Below, piece after piece: positions 1-6,634 of a DNA stretch of 17,035 nucleotides. The stretch comes from Acidaminococcales bacterium (GTDB lineage Bacteria; Bacillota; Negativicutes; Acidaminococcales; JAISLQ01): positions 1-17,035 of the forward strand of contig JAISPA010000085.1 in the NCBI GenBank assembly GCA_031275255.1. Reading direction: 5' to 3'. Under the pieces are notes generated by a model. The model worked only from the letters and a program-made list of their open reading frames with translations. It ran no database searches and had not been told where the DNA came from. The position numbers were made by a program, and so were the translations under genes. Positions within the stretch are counted from its first letter, which is position 1; every line of letters begins with the position of its first letter.

Positions 1-10
1 GTAGTATATT

Positions 11-388
11 TTGCTTAAATTGAGCGAGGTGCAAAAAATTCTTGGCGCACGGGTTTTATGCTGTGAGGAGATCCTTGATGAAGTGGAAGTAAAAAACGCC
101 TGCGGGGCGGACCTTTTGAGCGACGTTCTGGCCTTTACCAAAGAGCATACGTTGCTTTTGACCGGAATGACCAATCTTCAGGTGATACGGACGGCGGAAA
201 TAAGCGATCTTACCGGCGTGGTGTTTGTGCGCGGCAAGCTGCCGCGGGAGGATGTACTCAAAGCGGCCGAGGAAAAAAACATCCCGGTGCTTTTGACCGA
301 TCACACCATGTATGAGGCTTGCGGACGCTTGTATCAAAACGGTCTGCCCGGCTGCTCGAGAACTGAGGGAGCGCTTTTAAATGTGTGA
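11..388 (+). CDS. DRTGG-domain protein, copy 1
   Basis: A soluble protein of about 125 residues with no signal peptide or membrane segment. It resembles the small DRTGG-domain proteins found beside clostridial hydrogenase genes, whose biochemical role is not established. The N-terminus (LKLSEVQKILGARVL) and the segment ending DLTGVVFVRG followed by IPVLLTDHTMYEACGRLY match the layout of the second copy at 2199-2552, so the two are probably paralogues. An in-frame TAG at 2-4 means the gene starts inside the window, most likely at TTG 11 (TTG 20 is possible). Its ribosome site would lie at or beyond the left edge. The stop overlaps the next start by 8 bases (ATGTGTGA), which suggests translational coupling. 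The family assignment is moderately sure and the function is unknown. Confidence 0.7.
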   Translation: MLKLSEVQKILGARVLCCEEILDEVEVKNACGADLLSDVLAFTKEHTLLLTGMTNLQVIRTAEISDLTGVVFVRGKLPREDVLKAAEEKNIPVLLTDHTMYEACGRLYQNGLPGCSRTEGALLNV

Positions 389-815
389 ACCTTTTATGGA
401 TTTAAGTTTTGATCTGACGGCCGGCGATTTTGAGCGCGCCGGCGAGGCTTCCGGCAAAATCAAGAAAACCTTGCAGCAGATAGGGGTGTCCGCCGATATT
501 GTGCGTCGCGTGGCGATCGGGACCTATGAAGGCGAAATGAACGTCATCATTCATTCTCACGGCGGGACGGCGAAAGCGCATATTTATCCTGAATATACCG
601 TCGTTGTCCTTGAAGATACCGGGCCGGGGATTGCCGATATAGAGCTGGCGGTGCAGGAGGGATATTCCACCGCGCCCGACTATGTGCGCGACCTGGGATT
701 TGGCGCGGGCATGGGGCTGCCCAACATGAAAAGCTGTTCCGATTGTTTTGAGATAGTCTCAAAAGCCGGCGAAGGCACTAAGATAACAATGCGTTTCGCT
801 CATAAGAAAGCCTGA
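381..815 (+). CDS. Small GHKL ATPase, anti-sigma-factor-like (RsbW/SpoIIAB type)
   Basis: A 144-residue stand-alone HATPase_c domain. The N box is around residues 50-60 (EGEMNVIIHS), the G1 box is EDTGPGI (78-84) and the G2 box is GFGAGMGLPNM (106-116). The C-terminal strand (GEGTKITMRF) is also typical. There is no dimerisation/phosphoacceptor domain and no membrane segment, so it is not a complete histidine kinase. In this family such proteins bind ATP and often phosphorylate or sequester a partner protein; no sigma factor or anti-anti-sigma partner is visible nearby. The start at 381 is preferred because GAGGGA (365-370) sits about 10 bases upstream, while ATG 396 has no ribosome site. It lies between a DRTGG protein and a HydS-like protein, which suggests a role in signalling connected with the hydrogenase. 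Confidence 0.8.
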   Translation: MCEPFMDLSFDLTAGDFERAGEASGKIKKTLQQIGVSADIVRRVAIGTYEGEMNVIIHSHGGTAKAHIYPEYTVVVLEDTGPGIADIELAVQEGYSTAPDYVRDLGFGAGMGLPNMKSCSDCFEIVSKAGEGTKITMRFAHKKA

Positions 816-835
816 GTTTGTGTGGTGAGGCCGAG

Positions 836-2191
836 GTGCAAAACAATTATTTTCATTCCGTGAAATTTGATAAAGAGCAATGCAAGGGCTGCGTAACCTG
901 CATAAAGTTTTGCCCGACGGAAGCCATACGCATCCGGGGCGGCAAGGCGCGGATCATTCAATCGCGCTGCATAGACTGCGGGGAATGTATCAGGCGCTGT
1001 CCTCATCACGCCAAACGGGCGGATACGGATACGCTTACCGACATCGGCAAGTTCAATTTTAACGTCGCTCTGCCGGCGCCGGCCCTTTATTCTCAGTTTG
1101 CGCCCGCGGTTTCGCGCGAGAAGATCTTCGCCGCGCTCCACCGGCTGGGATTTGACGCCGTTTATGAAGTGGCCCTGGCGGCGGAATATGTTACCCTTGA
1201 AATTGAATCTTACATGAAAAACAGGGCCGTTTTGAAAAAGCCGATGATTTCTTCGGCCTGTCCGGCGATCATCCGGCTGATCCAGGTAAGGTTTCCCTCG
1301 CTTGTCGGGCATATCATACCAATATTGCCGCCGGTGGAGGTAGCAGCGACCGAAGCGCGCCGGGAATTTACGCGCGCGACCGGACTGGCCGCGGAAACGA
1401 TCGGCGTCTGGTTTTTGACTCCCTGCCCGGCGAAGGCCACCAACATCCGCCAGCCGGTTGACGTTACCGCGACCGATCTTAGCGGCGCGATCGGCATATC
1501 GTCTTTTTACGGCGAAATGAAAAAAATCCTCGGCGCCATATCGGAAGCCGATATAGAAAAGGCCCGCGCCAGTTCCTACGGAATAGGCTGGGGTTACGCC
1601 GGAGGGGAGATCAGGGCGACGGGCCTGGTAAATTCGCTGATCGTCCATGGCGTGAAGGAAGTGGCCGACGTGCTGGAGCAGATTGAGATGAGCAAAATGG
1701 ACGACGTGGATTATGTGGAATGTCTGGCTTGCCCGGGCGGGTGTATCGGCGGCGCGCTTTTGCCGGAAAACAGGTTTGTCGCCGAGAAAAATCTGAAACT
1801 CAGGGTGCGGCGGCTGCGCGACCGTGAACCGGCCGGGCGGCGGCAGACCATATTGGGCGGGCGGGAAATCGCGCCCGGCAATTCGGCTTTCCGGCACAAG
1901 ACGATCCAGCCGCGGCCGATCATGAAACTTGACGACAACATAGTCGTTGCCATGAAAAAAGTCGGGCAGATAAAGCAAATATTGGCCGAGCTGCCGGGGA
2001 TTGACTGCGGCGCCTGTGGCTCGCCCACCTGCGCCAGCCTGGCGGAGGACATAGTGCAGGGACTGGCCGCCGAAACCGACTGCGTATTCAAATTGCGCCA
2101 GGTGGTGAACGCGCTGGAGGAGGAAATGGGCAAGCCCTTTAAAAACACGCGCGGCGAACCTTACGGCTCGCTTGACAAAACCGGGGAGTAG
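836..2191 (+). CDS. HydS-like [FeFe]-hydrogenase homologue (putative sensory)
   Basis: A 451-residue iron-sulphur protein. Two [4Fe-4S] ferredoxin motifs come first (C16/19/22/26 and C45/48/51/55). An [FeFe]-hydrogenase large-subunit domain follows, and then a separate CGACGSPTC cluster motif (C391/394/399, probably C416). The H-cluster motifs are degenerate: SSACPAI instead of TSCCPGW, TPCPAK instead of MPCTxK, and ECLACPGGCIGG. One cysteine remains in each ligand position (C142, C197, C299, C303). Replacement of the proton-transfer cysteine by alanine is a known mark of sensory HydS proteins. HydS of Thermotoga continues into a PAS domain; this protein stops after the extra cluster and lacks the small-subunit tail. 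I prefer GTG 836, with GGTGAGG 5 bases upstream, over TTG 818. It probably senses hydrogen or redox state; catalysis is doubtful. That role is inference. Confidence 0.75.
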   Translation: MQNNYFHSVKFDKEQCKGCVTCIKFCPTEAIRIRGGKARIIQSRCIDCGECIRRCPHHAKRADTDTLTDIGKFNFNVALPAPALYSQFAPAVSREKIFAALHRLGFDAVYEVALAAEYVTLEIESYMKNRAVLKKPMISSACPAIIRLIQVRFPSLVGHIIPILPPVEVAATEARREFTRATGLAAETIGVWFLTPCPAKATNIRQPVDVTATDLSGAIGISSFYGEMKKILGAISEADIEKARASSYGIGWGYAGGEIRATGLVNSLIVHGVKEVADVLEQIEMSKMDDVDYVECLACPGGCIGGALLPENRFVAEKNLKLRVRRLRDREPAGRRQTILGGREIAPGNSAFRHKTIQPRPIMKLDDNIVVAMKKVGQIKQILAELPGIDCGACGSPTCASLAEDIVQGLAAETDCVFKLRQVVNALEEEMGKPFKNTRGEPYGSLDKTGE

Positions 2192-2198
2192 GTGCAGA

Positions 2199-2552
2199 AT
2201 GAAAATCGGCGAATTGATCGATAAACTGGATTTAGAGGTAAAAACCGACGCCGGCGGCCTGGAGCGGGAAGTGGACAACTGTTATGTATCCGACCTTTTG
2301 AGCAATGTCATGGGGCAGGCCTCCCCGGGCGCCGTATGGATTACCATGCAGGGGCATCAAAACGTCGCCGCCGTGGCTTCGCTTTTGTCGCTCGGCGCGG
2401 TTATTGTGGGCGGCGGGGCGGCCATAGAGGAAGAAACGCTGAAAAAGGCCCGGGAGAATGACATTACCATCCTGGCTTCGGCGGCGCCGGTGTTTGAGAT
2501 CGCGGGCAGGCTTTACGCCGAAGGGCTAAGGGGCGCGGCCAGGAATGCTTAA
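2199..2552 (+). CDS. DRTGG-domain protein, copy 2
   Basis: A soluble 117-residue protein related to the first gene of the window. Shared landmarks are the N-terminal MKIGELIDKL, the YVSDLLSNVM stretch (ADLLSDVL in copy 1), a glycine-rich turn (GAVIVGGG) and the C-terminal VFEIAGRLYAEGL (MYEACGRLYQNGL in copy 1). The start is ATG 2199, with GGGGAG and AGGTG just upstream inside the end of the preceding gene. An upstream in-frame TTG at 2172 gives no conserved sequence. The stop overlaps the PHP gene start by 8 bases, the same arrangement as copy 1 with its neighbour. The function of this domain in hydrogenase clusters is not known to me; a ligand-binding or regulatory role is a guess. Confidence 0.7.
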   Translation: MKIGELIDKLDLEVKTDAGGLEREVDNCYVSDLLSNVMGQASPGAVWITMQGHQNVAAVASLLSLGAVIVGGGAAIEEETLKKARENDITILASAAPVFEIAGRLYAEGLRGAARNA

Positions 2553-3300
2553 ATGGGTGGCGGATCTGCATATACACACCCTTTTGTCTCCCTGCGCCGC
2601 CGTGGAAATGACGCCGCGCCATATAGTGCTTAAGGCGGCGGCGCACGGCGTGAACCTTATCGCCATAACCGACCACAATGTTTCCGCCAATGTCCTTCCC
2701 GCCGTGCGTTTAGGGCAGGAACACGGCGTCGCCGTGTGGCCGGGCATGGAGGTGGAAACGCGCGAGGGCGGGCATATGGTTGTTCTTTTTGACAGTTTGC
2801 GGAAAATGCTGGCTTTTCAGAAATTATTGGACGAGAATATGAGCGGGCTGAAAAACAATCCGGAAAGATTCGGCGGGCAGTTTGTGGTGGATGAAAACGA
2901 CCGGTTTGTCCGCGAAGAAGAACGGCTGCTGCTGGCCGCCGTTAACCTGGATGCGGGCGCGCTCGCCGCATACGCCGCCCGGTTGGGCGGCGTATGCGTG
3001 GCGTCTCATATCGACCGGCCGGCGTACAGCCTCTTGACTTATTTTGGCTTTATTCCGCCCGGGCTTGGCCTGGCGGCGGTTGAGCTGTCCGGAGCCGGTT
3101 TGCGGGCGGGCGGGGAGCAAAAGTACGCCGCGCTTACCGGCGGCCTGCCGTGTATAACCAATTCCGACGCCCACGTCATGGATGATTTTCTCGGGGGGCC
3201 GAAAAACCACATATATATGAAAGAGCCGGTTATCGGCGAATTCAAGCTGGCGCTGGCGGCGGCCGGAGGCAGGATGGTCGCGGCCGGTAAATTTTTGTAA
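2545..3300 (+). CDS. PHP-domain metal-dependent phosphoesterase
   Basis: A 251-residue cytoplasmic PHP-superfamily protein. The metal-binding pattern is clear: DLHIHT near the N-terminus (H9, H11), ITDHN (D43, H44), PGMEVE (E69), H77, SHIDRP (H155) and NSDAH (D208, H210). These proteins hydrolyse phosphoesters using a multinuclear metal centre. The substrate could be a nucleotide, an oligonucleotide or a sugar phosphate, and the sequence does not say which. The gene overlaps the preceding DRTGG gene by 8 bases, so it belongs to the same transcription unit. PHP proteins recur next to NAD-linked [FeFe]-hydrogenase genes in anaerobic Bacillota, a conserved association without a known explanation. 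No terminator is visible after it, so transcription may continue into the hydrogenase genes. Confidence 0.85.
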   Translation: MLKWVADLHIHTLLSPCAAVEMTPRHIVLKAAAHGVNLIAITDHNVSANVLPAVRLGQEHGVAVWPGMEVETREGGHMVVLFDSLRKMLAFQKLLDENMSGLKNNPERFGGQFVVDENDRFVREEERLLLAAVNLDAGALAAYAARLGGVCVASHIDRPAYSLLTYFGFIPPGLGLAAVELSGAGLRAGGEQKYAALTGGLPCITNSDAHVMDDFLGGPKNHIYMKEPVIGEFKLALAAAGGRMVAAGKFL

Positions 3301-3336
3301 ATCGCTTTAATATATACGCTGTACTCTGATATATGC

Positions 3337-3363
3337 GCTATAATAGCTATAATAGCTATAATA
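3337..3363 (+). promoter_or_regulatory. Three tandem GCTATAATA units with three TATAAT hexamers
   Basis: GCTATAATA is repeated exactly three times at 3337-3345, 3346-3354 and 3355-3363. Each copy contains a perfect TATAAT hexamer (3339, 3348, 3357). The repeat lies 36 bases upstream of the NuoE-like gene, in an AT-rich gap of 98 bases that interrupts otherwise packed genes, so a promoter for the hydrogenase subunits is plausible. No convincing TTGACA-like -35 element lies 16-18 bases upstream of any copy. The site may therefore be weak, need an activator, or not be a promoter at all. Confidence 0.4.
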
Positions 3364-3398
3364 ATATATGAGCAGTAAAAAACAAGGGGGGAAAAGAT

Positions 3399-3887
3399 AT
3401 GGAGCAAGAGCAGCGCCGCGGGAGCGGCGGCGGCAAAATATCCGGGCAATTGCAGGCGATTTTTGACAAATACCGCGGACAGCAGGGAACGCTGATTCCC
3501 ATACTGCAGGAAGCCCAAAACCGGTACGGCTATTTGCCGCGCGAGGTAATCGGCGAGATAGCGCGGACCACGGACAATCCTGTCAGCAGGATATACGGCA
3601 TTGTAACCTTTTATTCGCAGTTTCATTTAAAGCCGCGCGGGCGCAATATCATAAAAGTTTGCCAGGGAACGGCCTGCCATGTGCGCGGCGGCAAAAAGAT
3701 ATTGAACTTTATCGAAGACAAGCTCGGTATAAAACCGGGGGACACCACCGCCGACCTTCGCTACACGCTGGAGACGGTCGCCTGCATAGGGGCCTGCGGA
3801 CTCGCGCCCGTGCTGATGGTCAACGACGATACGCACGGGCGTCTGACGACCGAGCTTTTGCCCTGGATACTCGACCGGTACAAATGA
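3399..3887 (+). CDS. hndA: NuoE-like [2Fe-2S] subunit of NAD(P)-linked hydrogenase (HydC/HndA)
   Basis: A 162-residue thioredoxin-like ferredoxin subunit. An N-terminal helical region includes GTLIPILQEAQNRYGYLP and VSRIYGIVTFYSQF. It is followed by the [2Fe-2S] ligands C88 and C93 (CQGTAC) and C129 and C133 (CIGAC), as in NuoE of complex I. It would pass electrons between the flavoprotein subunit and the hydrogenase core in a cytoplasmic HydABC/HndABCD complex. The start ATG has a strong AAGGGGGG 7 bases upstream (3384-3391). The length is normal for the family. It is the first gene after the putative promoter repeats, and the next gene begins 1 base after its stop. Assignment to the NuoE family is secure; HndA is chosen because an HndB homologue is present in the same cluster. 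Confidence 0.93.
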   Translation: MEQEQRRGSGGGKISGQLQAIFDKYRGQQGTLIPILQEAQNRYGYLPREVIGEIARTTDNPVSRIYGIVTFYSQFHLKPRGRNIIKVCQGTACHVRGGKKILNFIEDKLGIKPGDTTADLRYTLETVACIGACGLAPVLMVNDDTHGRLTTELLPWILDRYK

Positions 3888-3888
3888 C

Positions 3889-4443
3889 ATGCGCGATCTG
3901 TCGCTGCACATACTCGACCTGGTACAAAACGCCGTGGCGGCGGGCGGGAAGAATATTTCCCTTTTGATTGAAGAGGATGAGAAAAAGGATTTTCTGACCA
4001 TCGCGGTTAAAGACGACGGCAAAGGCATGACGCCTGATTTCGCCGCCAAAGTCAAAGACCCTTTTGCCACCACCCGCACTACCAGAAAGGTCGGCCTGGG
4101 CCTGCCGCTCATTGATATGACGGCTGAGAGAGCGGGCGGCCGGCTGGACATAGCTTCCCGGCCGGGCCGGGGGACAACGGTAACAGCAGTTTACCGGTTG
4201 AGCCATATCGACAGGCCGCCGCTCGGCGATATAGCGGCGACGGTTAAAATCATAGCGGCCGGCTGCCAGGGGATATTTTTCCGTTACGAACATAGGAAGG
4301 GCCGTAACGTCTTTGTGCTGGACACCAAACAAATGCGGGAAATATTGGGGGAAGAAGTGGATTTCGGCGAAAGCGCCGTAATGGAATGGCTGGACGGATT
4401 TTTGCGGGAAGGGCTTCTTGCCCTTGACAAGACGGAGGGATAA
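3889..4443 (+). CDS. GHKL ATPase inserted in the hydrogenase operon
   Basis: A 184-residue protein whose first 110 residues form an HATPase_c fold. The N box is HILDLVQNAV (7-16), G1 is DDGKGM (42-47) and G2 is GLGLPLI (89-95), and a glycine-rich SRPGRGTTVTAVY strand follows. Residues 115-184 form a second small alpha/beta region I cannot name. There is no phosphoacceptor histidine domain, receiver or membrane segment. It is wedged between the NuoE-like gene (1-base gap) and the HndB-like gene (2-base gap), so it is co-translated with core subunits. ATP-binding proteins at this position occur in other clostridial hydrogenase clusters, but their role is unknown. It may share a regulatory job with the other GHKL ATPase at 381-815. 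Confidence 0.8.
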   Translation: MRDLSLHILDLVQNAVAAGGKNISLLIEEDEKKDFLTIAVKDDGKGMTPDFAAKVKDPFATTRTTRKVGLGLPLIDMTAERAGGRLDIASRPGRGTTVTAVYRLSHIDRPPLGDIAATVKIIAAGCQGIFFRYEHRKGRNVFVLDTKQMREILGEEVDFGESAVMEWLDGFLREGLLALDKTEG

Positions 4444-4445
4444 AG

Positions 4446-4808
4446 ATGAAATCGCTGGAAGAGTTGAAAAAATTGAGGGAAAAGCTGCAGTCTGATACCA
4501 AATTGCGCGCGGCGGACGGCATAAAGGTGATCGTGGGCATGGGTACGTGCGGGATCGCCGCCGGCGCGCGGGAAGTAATGGCGGCGCTGATGGAGGAAGT
4601 AAAAAAGAGGGGCCTGGCCGGTGTGGTATTTCAGCAGACCGGCTGCATCGGCATGTGTGAAAAGGAAGTGTTGGTGGACATTATTTTGCCGGGAGCTCCG
4701 CGCATAACCTACGGCAACGTCCGGCCGTCCGACGCGGGCCGGTTGGTCGCCGAACACGTGATCAACGGGCAGATAGTAAAAGATTTGGTTGTGGCCAAAT
4801 CGGTATGA
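4446..4808 (+). CDS. hndB: [2Fe-2S] ferredoxin-like hydrogenase subunit (HndB type)
   Basis: A 120-residue protein with an N-terminal helix (KSLEELKKLREKL) followed by a thioredoxin-like [2Fe-2S] domain. The motif GMGTCGIAAGA contains C35, and QTGCIGMCEKEVLVDI contains C67 and C71. This spacing matches HndB of the NADP-reducing hydrogenase of Desulfovibrio; the single cysteine in the first motif seems usual for the family. It probably relays electrons next to the NuoF-like subunit, whose own N-terminal domain is a related fold. It begins 2 bases after the GHKL ATPase and ends 25 bases before the NuoF-like start. Confidence 0.85.
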   Translation: MKSLEELKKLREKLQSDTKLRAADGIKVIVGMGTCGIAAGAREVMAALMEEVKKRGLAGVVFQQTGCIGMCEKEVLVDIILPGAPRITYGNVRPSDAGRLVAEHVINGQIVKDLVVAKSV

Positions 4809-4833
4809 CAGCAAAGATTTGGGGGTATCGTTT

Positions 4834-6627
4834 ATGCAATTTATAAGAGCGCATGTACTCGTGTGCGGGGGTACCGGCTGTATGTCGTCAGGATCGCGGC
4901 AGGTGCAGGCGGGTCTTGAGGATGAGATAGCAAGGCGCGGCCTTGACAATGAAGTGAAAGTCGTTCAGACGGGCTGCCATGGTTTTTGCGAAATGGGGCC
5001 TTTGATGATAATTTATCCCGAAGGGGTGTTTTATGTTTCGGTCAAAGCCGAGGACGTGCCGGAAATCGTGGAAACCCATCTTTACAAAGGACGCATAATT
5101 GAGCGGCTGCTTTACCGTGAGCCTTTGAGCCAGAAAAGCATACCGAGCTATGACGAAATAAATTTTTACAAAAAACAGCGCCGTATTATATTGAGCAATT
5201 GCGGGCATATCAACCCCGACGAAATCAATGAATATATAGCGGCCGGCGGCTATGAGGCGCTTGGCAAGGCGCTTACCCTGATGACGCCGGCGGCGGTCAC
5301 GGAAGAGGTAAAAAAATCCGGACTGCGCGGGCGCGGCGGCGCCGGATTTCCTACCGGCATGAAATGGCAGTTTGCCCGGCAGTCGCCGGGGGAGAAAAAA
5401 TACGTCGTCTGTAACGCCGACGAAGGCGACCCGGGCGCCTTTATGGATCGCAGCGTGCTGGAAGGTGATCCGCACAGGGTAATTGAGGGTATGATCATCT
5501 GCGGGTACGCCATAGGCGCGGACGAGGGCTACATCTACGTCAGGGCCGAATACCCCCTGGCTATAAAACGCCTGCGCACAGCCATCGCTCAGGCCGAGGA
5601 AATGGGTTTTTTGGGCAAAGACGTCTTCGGGAGCGGCTTTAACTTTGCCCTGCACATAAAAGAAGGCGCCGGAGCTTTCGTTTGCGGCGAGGAGACGGCG
5701 CTTTTGCAATCCATTGAAGGCAGGCGCGGCATGCCGCGCCCGCGCCCGCCCTTTCCCGCCGTGTCGGGGCTGTGGGGCAAGCCCACCAACATAAACAACG
5801 TCGAAACTTTCGCGAACATTGCGTCCATCATTGTGGACGGCGCGGAAAAATACGCCGAGATCGGCACGGAAAAATCCAAAGGCACCAAGGTATTCGCCCT
5901 GACCGGCAAGATAAACAACACCGGGCTGGCGGAAGTGCCGATGGGCATAACCATGCGCGAGATTATCTACGACATCGGCGGCGGCATAGTTGACGGCAAA
6001 AAATTCAAAGCGGTGCAGATCGGCGGTCCTTCCGGCGGCTGTCTGCCGGAAGATATGCTTGATCTCACGATAGATTACGATTCCCTGACGGCGGCCGGGG
6101 CGATGATGGGTTCGGGCGGCCTGGTCGTGATGGACGAGACCACCTGTATGGTGGACGTCGCCAAATTTTTCCTTACCTTTACCCAGTCCGAATCCTGCGG
6201 CAAATGTACGCCCTGCCGCGAGGGGACCAAAAGGATGCTGGAAATACTTACCCGCATAACAAACGGCGAAGGCCGCGAGGGGGACATAGCCCTTCTGGAG
6301 GACCTGGCCCGCGGCATAAAGCAGACCGCCCTCTGCGGGCTGGGGCAGACCGCGCCCAATCCGGTGCTGAGCACGCTCAAATATTTCCGGCATGAATACG
6401 AAGCGCACATAAAGGACCATGTCTGCCCGGCCGGGGCCTGTTCCAACCTGACGGGCTATACGATCACCGACGATTGCAGAGGCTGCGGCATGTGCAAAAA
6501 AGTCTGCCCGGTCGGCGCCATTGCCGGCGAGATCAAAGAGCGGCACGTCATAAAGCATAAAGTCTGCATCAAATGCGGCGCCTGCGAGGGCAAATGCCCG
6601 TTCAAGGCCATCAGGAAAGGAGCGTGA
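4834..6627 (+). CDS. hndC: NuoF-like flavoprotein subunit of NAD(P)-linked hydrogenase (HydB/HndC)
   Basis: A 597-residue FMN and NAD(P)-binding subunit, the likely site of NAD(P) reduction and of flavin-based electron bifurcation. In order: a thioredoxin-like [2Fe-2S] domain (C11, C16, C48, C52); the NuoF core with GLRGRGGAGFPTGMKW (164-179), CNADEGDPGAFMDR (193-206) and GAGAFVCGEETALL (278-291); the SLBB region; a [4Fe-4S] site ESCGKCTPCREGT (C455/458/461 with C501); and a C-terminal double ferredoxin (C548/551/554/558 and C578/581/584/588). This is the full HydB/HndC architecture. The start is ATG 4834, with GGGGG about 9 bases upstream; an in-frame GTG at 4789 would overlap hndB and adds unconserved residues. 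It lies 7 bases upstream of hydA. Confidence 0.95.
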   Translation: MQFIRAHVLVCGGTGCMSSGSRQVQAGLEDEIARRGLDNEVKVVQTGCHGFCEMGPLMIIYPEGVFYVSVKAEDVPEIVETHLYKGRIIERLLYREPLSQKSIPSYDEINFYKKQRRIILSNCGHINPDEINEYIAAGGYEALGKALTLMTPAAVTEEVKKSGLRGRGGAGFPTGMKWQFARQSPGEKKYVVCNADEGDPGAFMDRSVLEGDPHRVIEGMIICGYAIGADEGYIYVRAEYPLAIKRLRTAIAQAEEMGFLGKDVFGSGFNFALHIKEGAGAFVCGEETALLQSIEGRRGMPRPRPPFPAVSGLWGKPTNINNVETFANIASIIVDGAEKYAEIGTEKSKGTKVFALTGKINNTGLAEVPMGITMREIIYDIGGGIVDGKKFKAVQIGGPSGGCLPEDMLDLTIDYDSLTAAGAMMGSGGLVVMDETTCMVDVAKFFLTFTQSESCGKCTPCREGTKRMLEILTRITNGEGREGDIALLEDLARGIKQTALCGLGQTAPNPVLSTLKYFRHEYEAHIKDHVCPAGACSNLTGYTITDDCRGCGMCKKVCPVGAIAGEIKERHVIKHKVCIKCGACEGKCPFKAIRKGA

Positions 6628-6634
6628 GCCCGCG

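Noticed and set aside
800..2278. A 492-codon open frame on the minus strand opposite the HydS-like gene
   Set aside because: It mirrors a clearly motif-bearing plus-strand gene; the translation is His/Arg/Phe-rich with no recognisable domain. High GC codon bias opens antisense frames.
3301..3398. CRISPR-like repeats
   Set aside because: The 9-bp units are contiguous with no spacers; no CRISPR array is present anywhere in the window.
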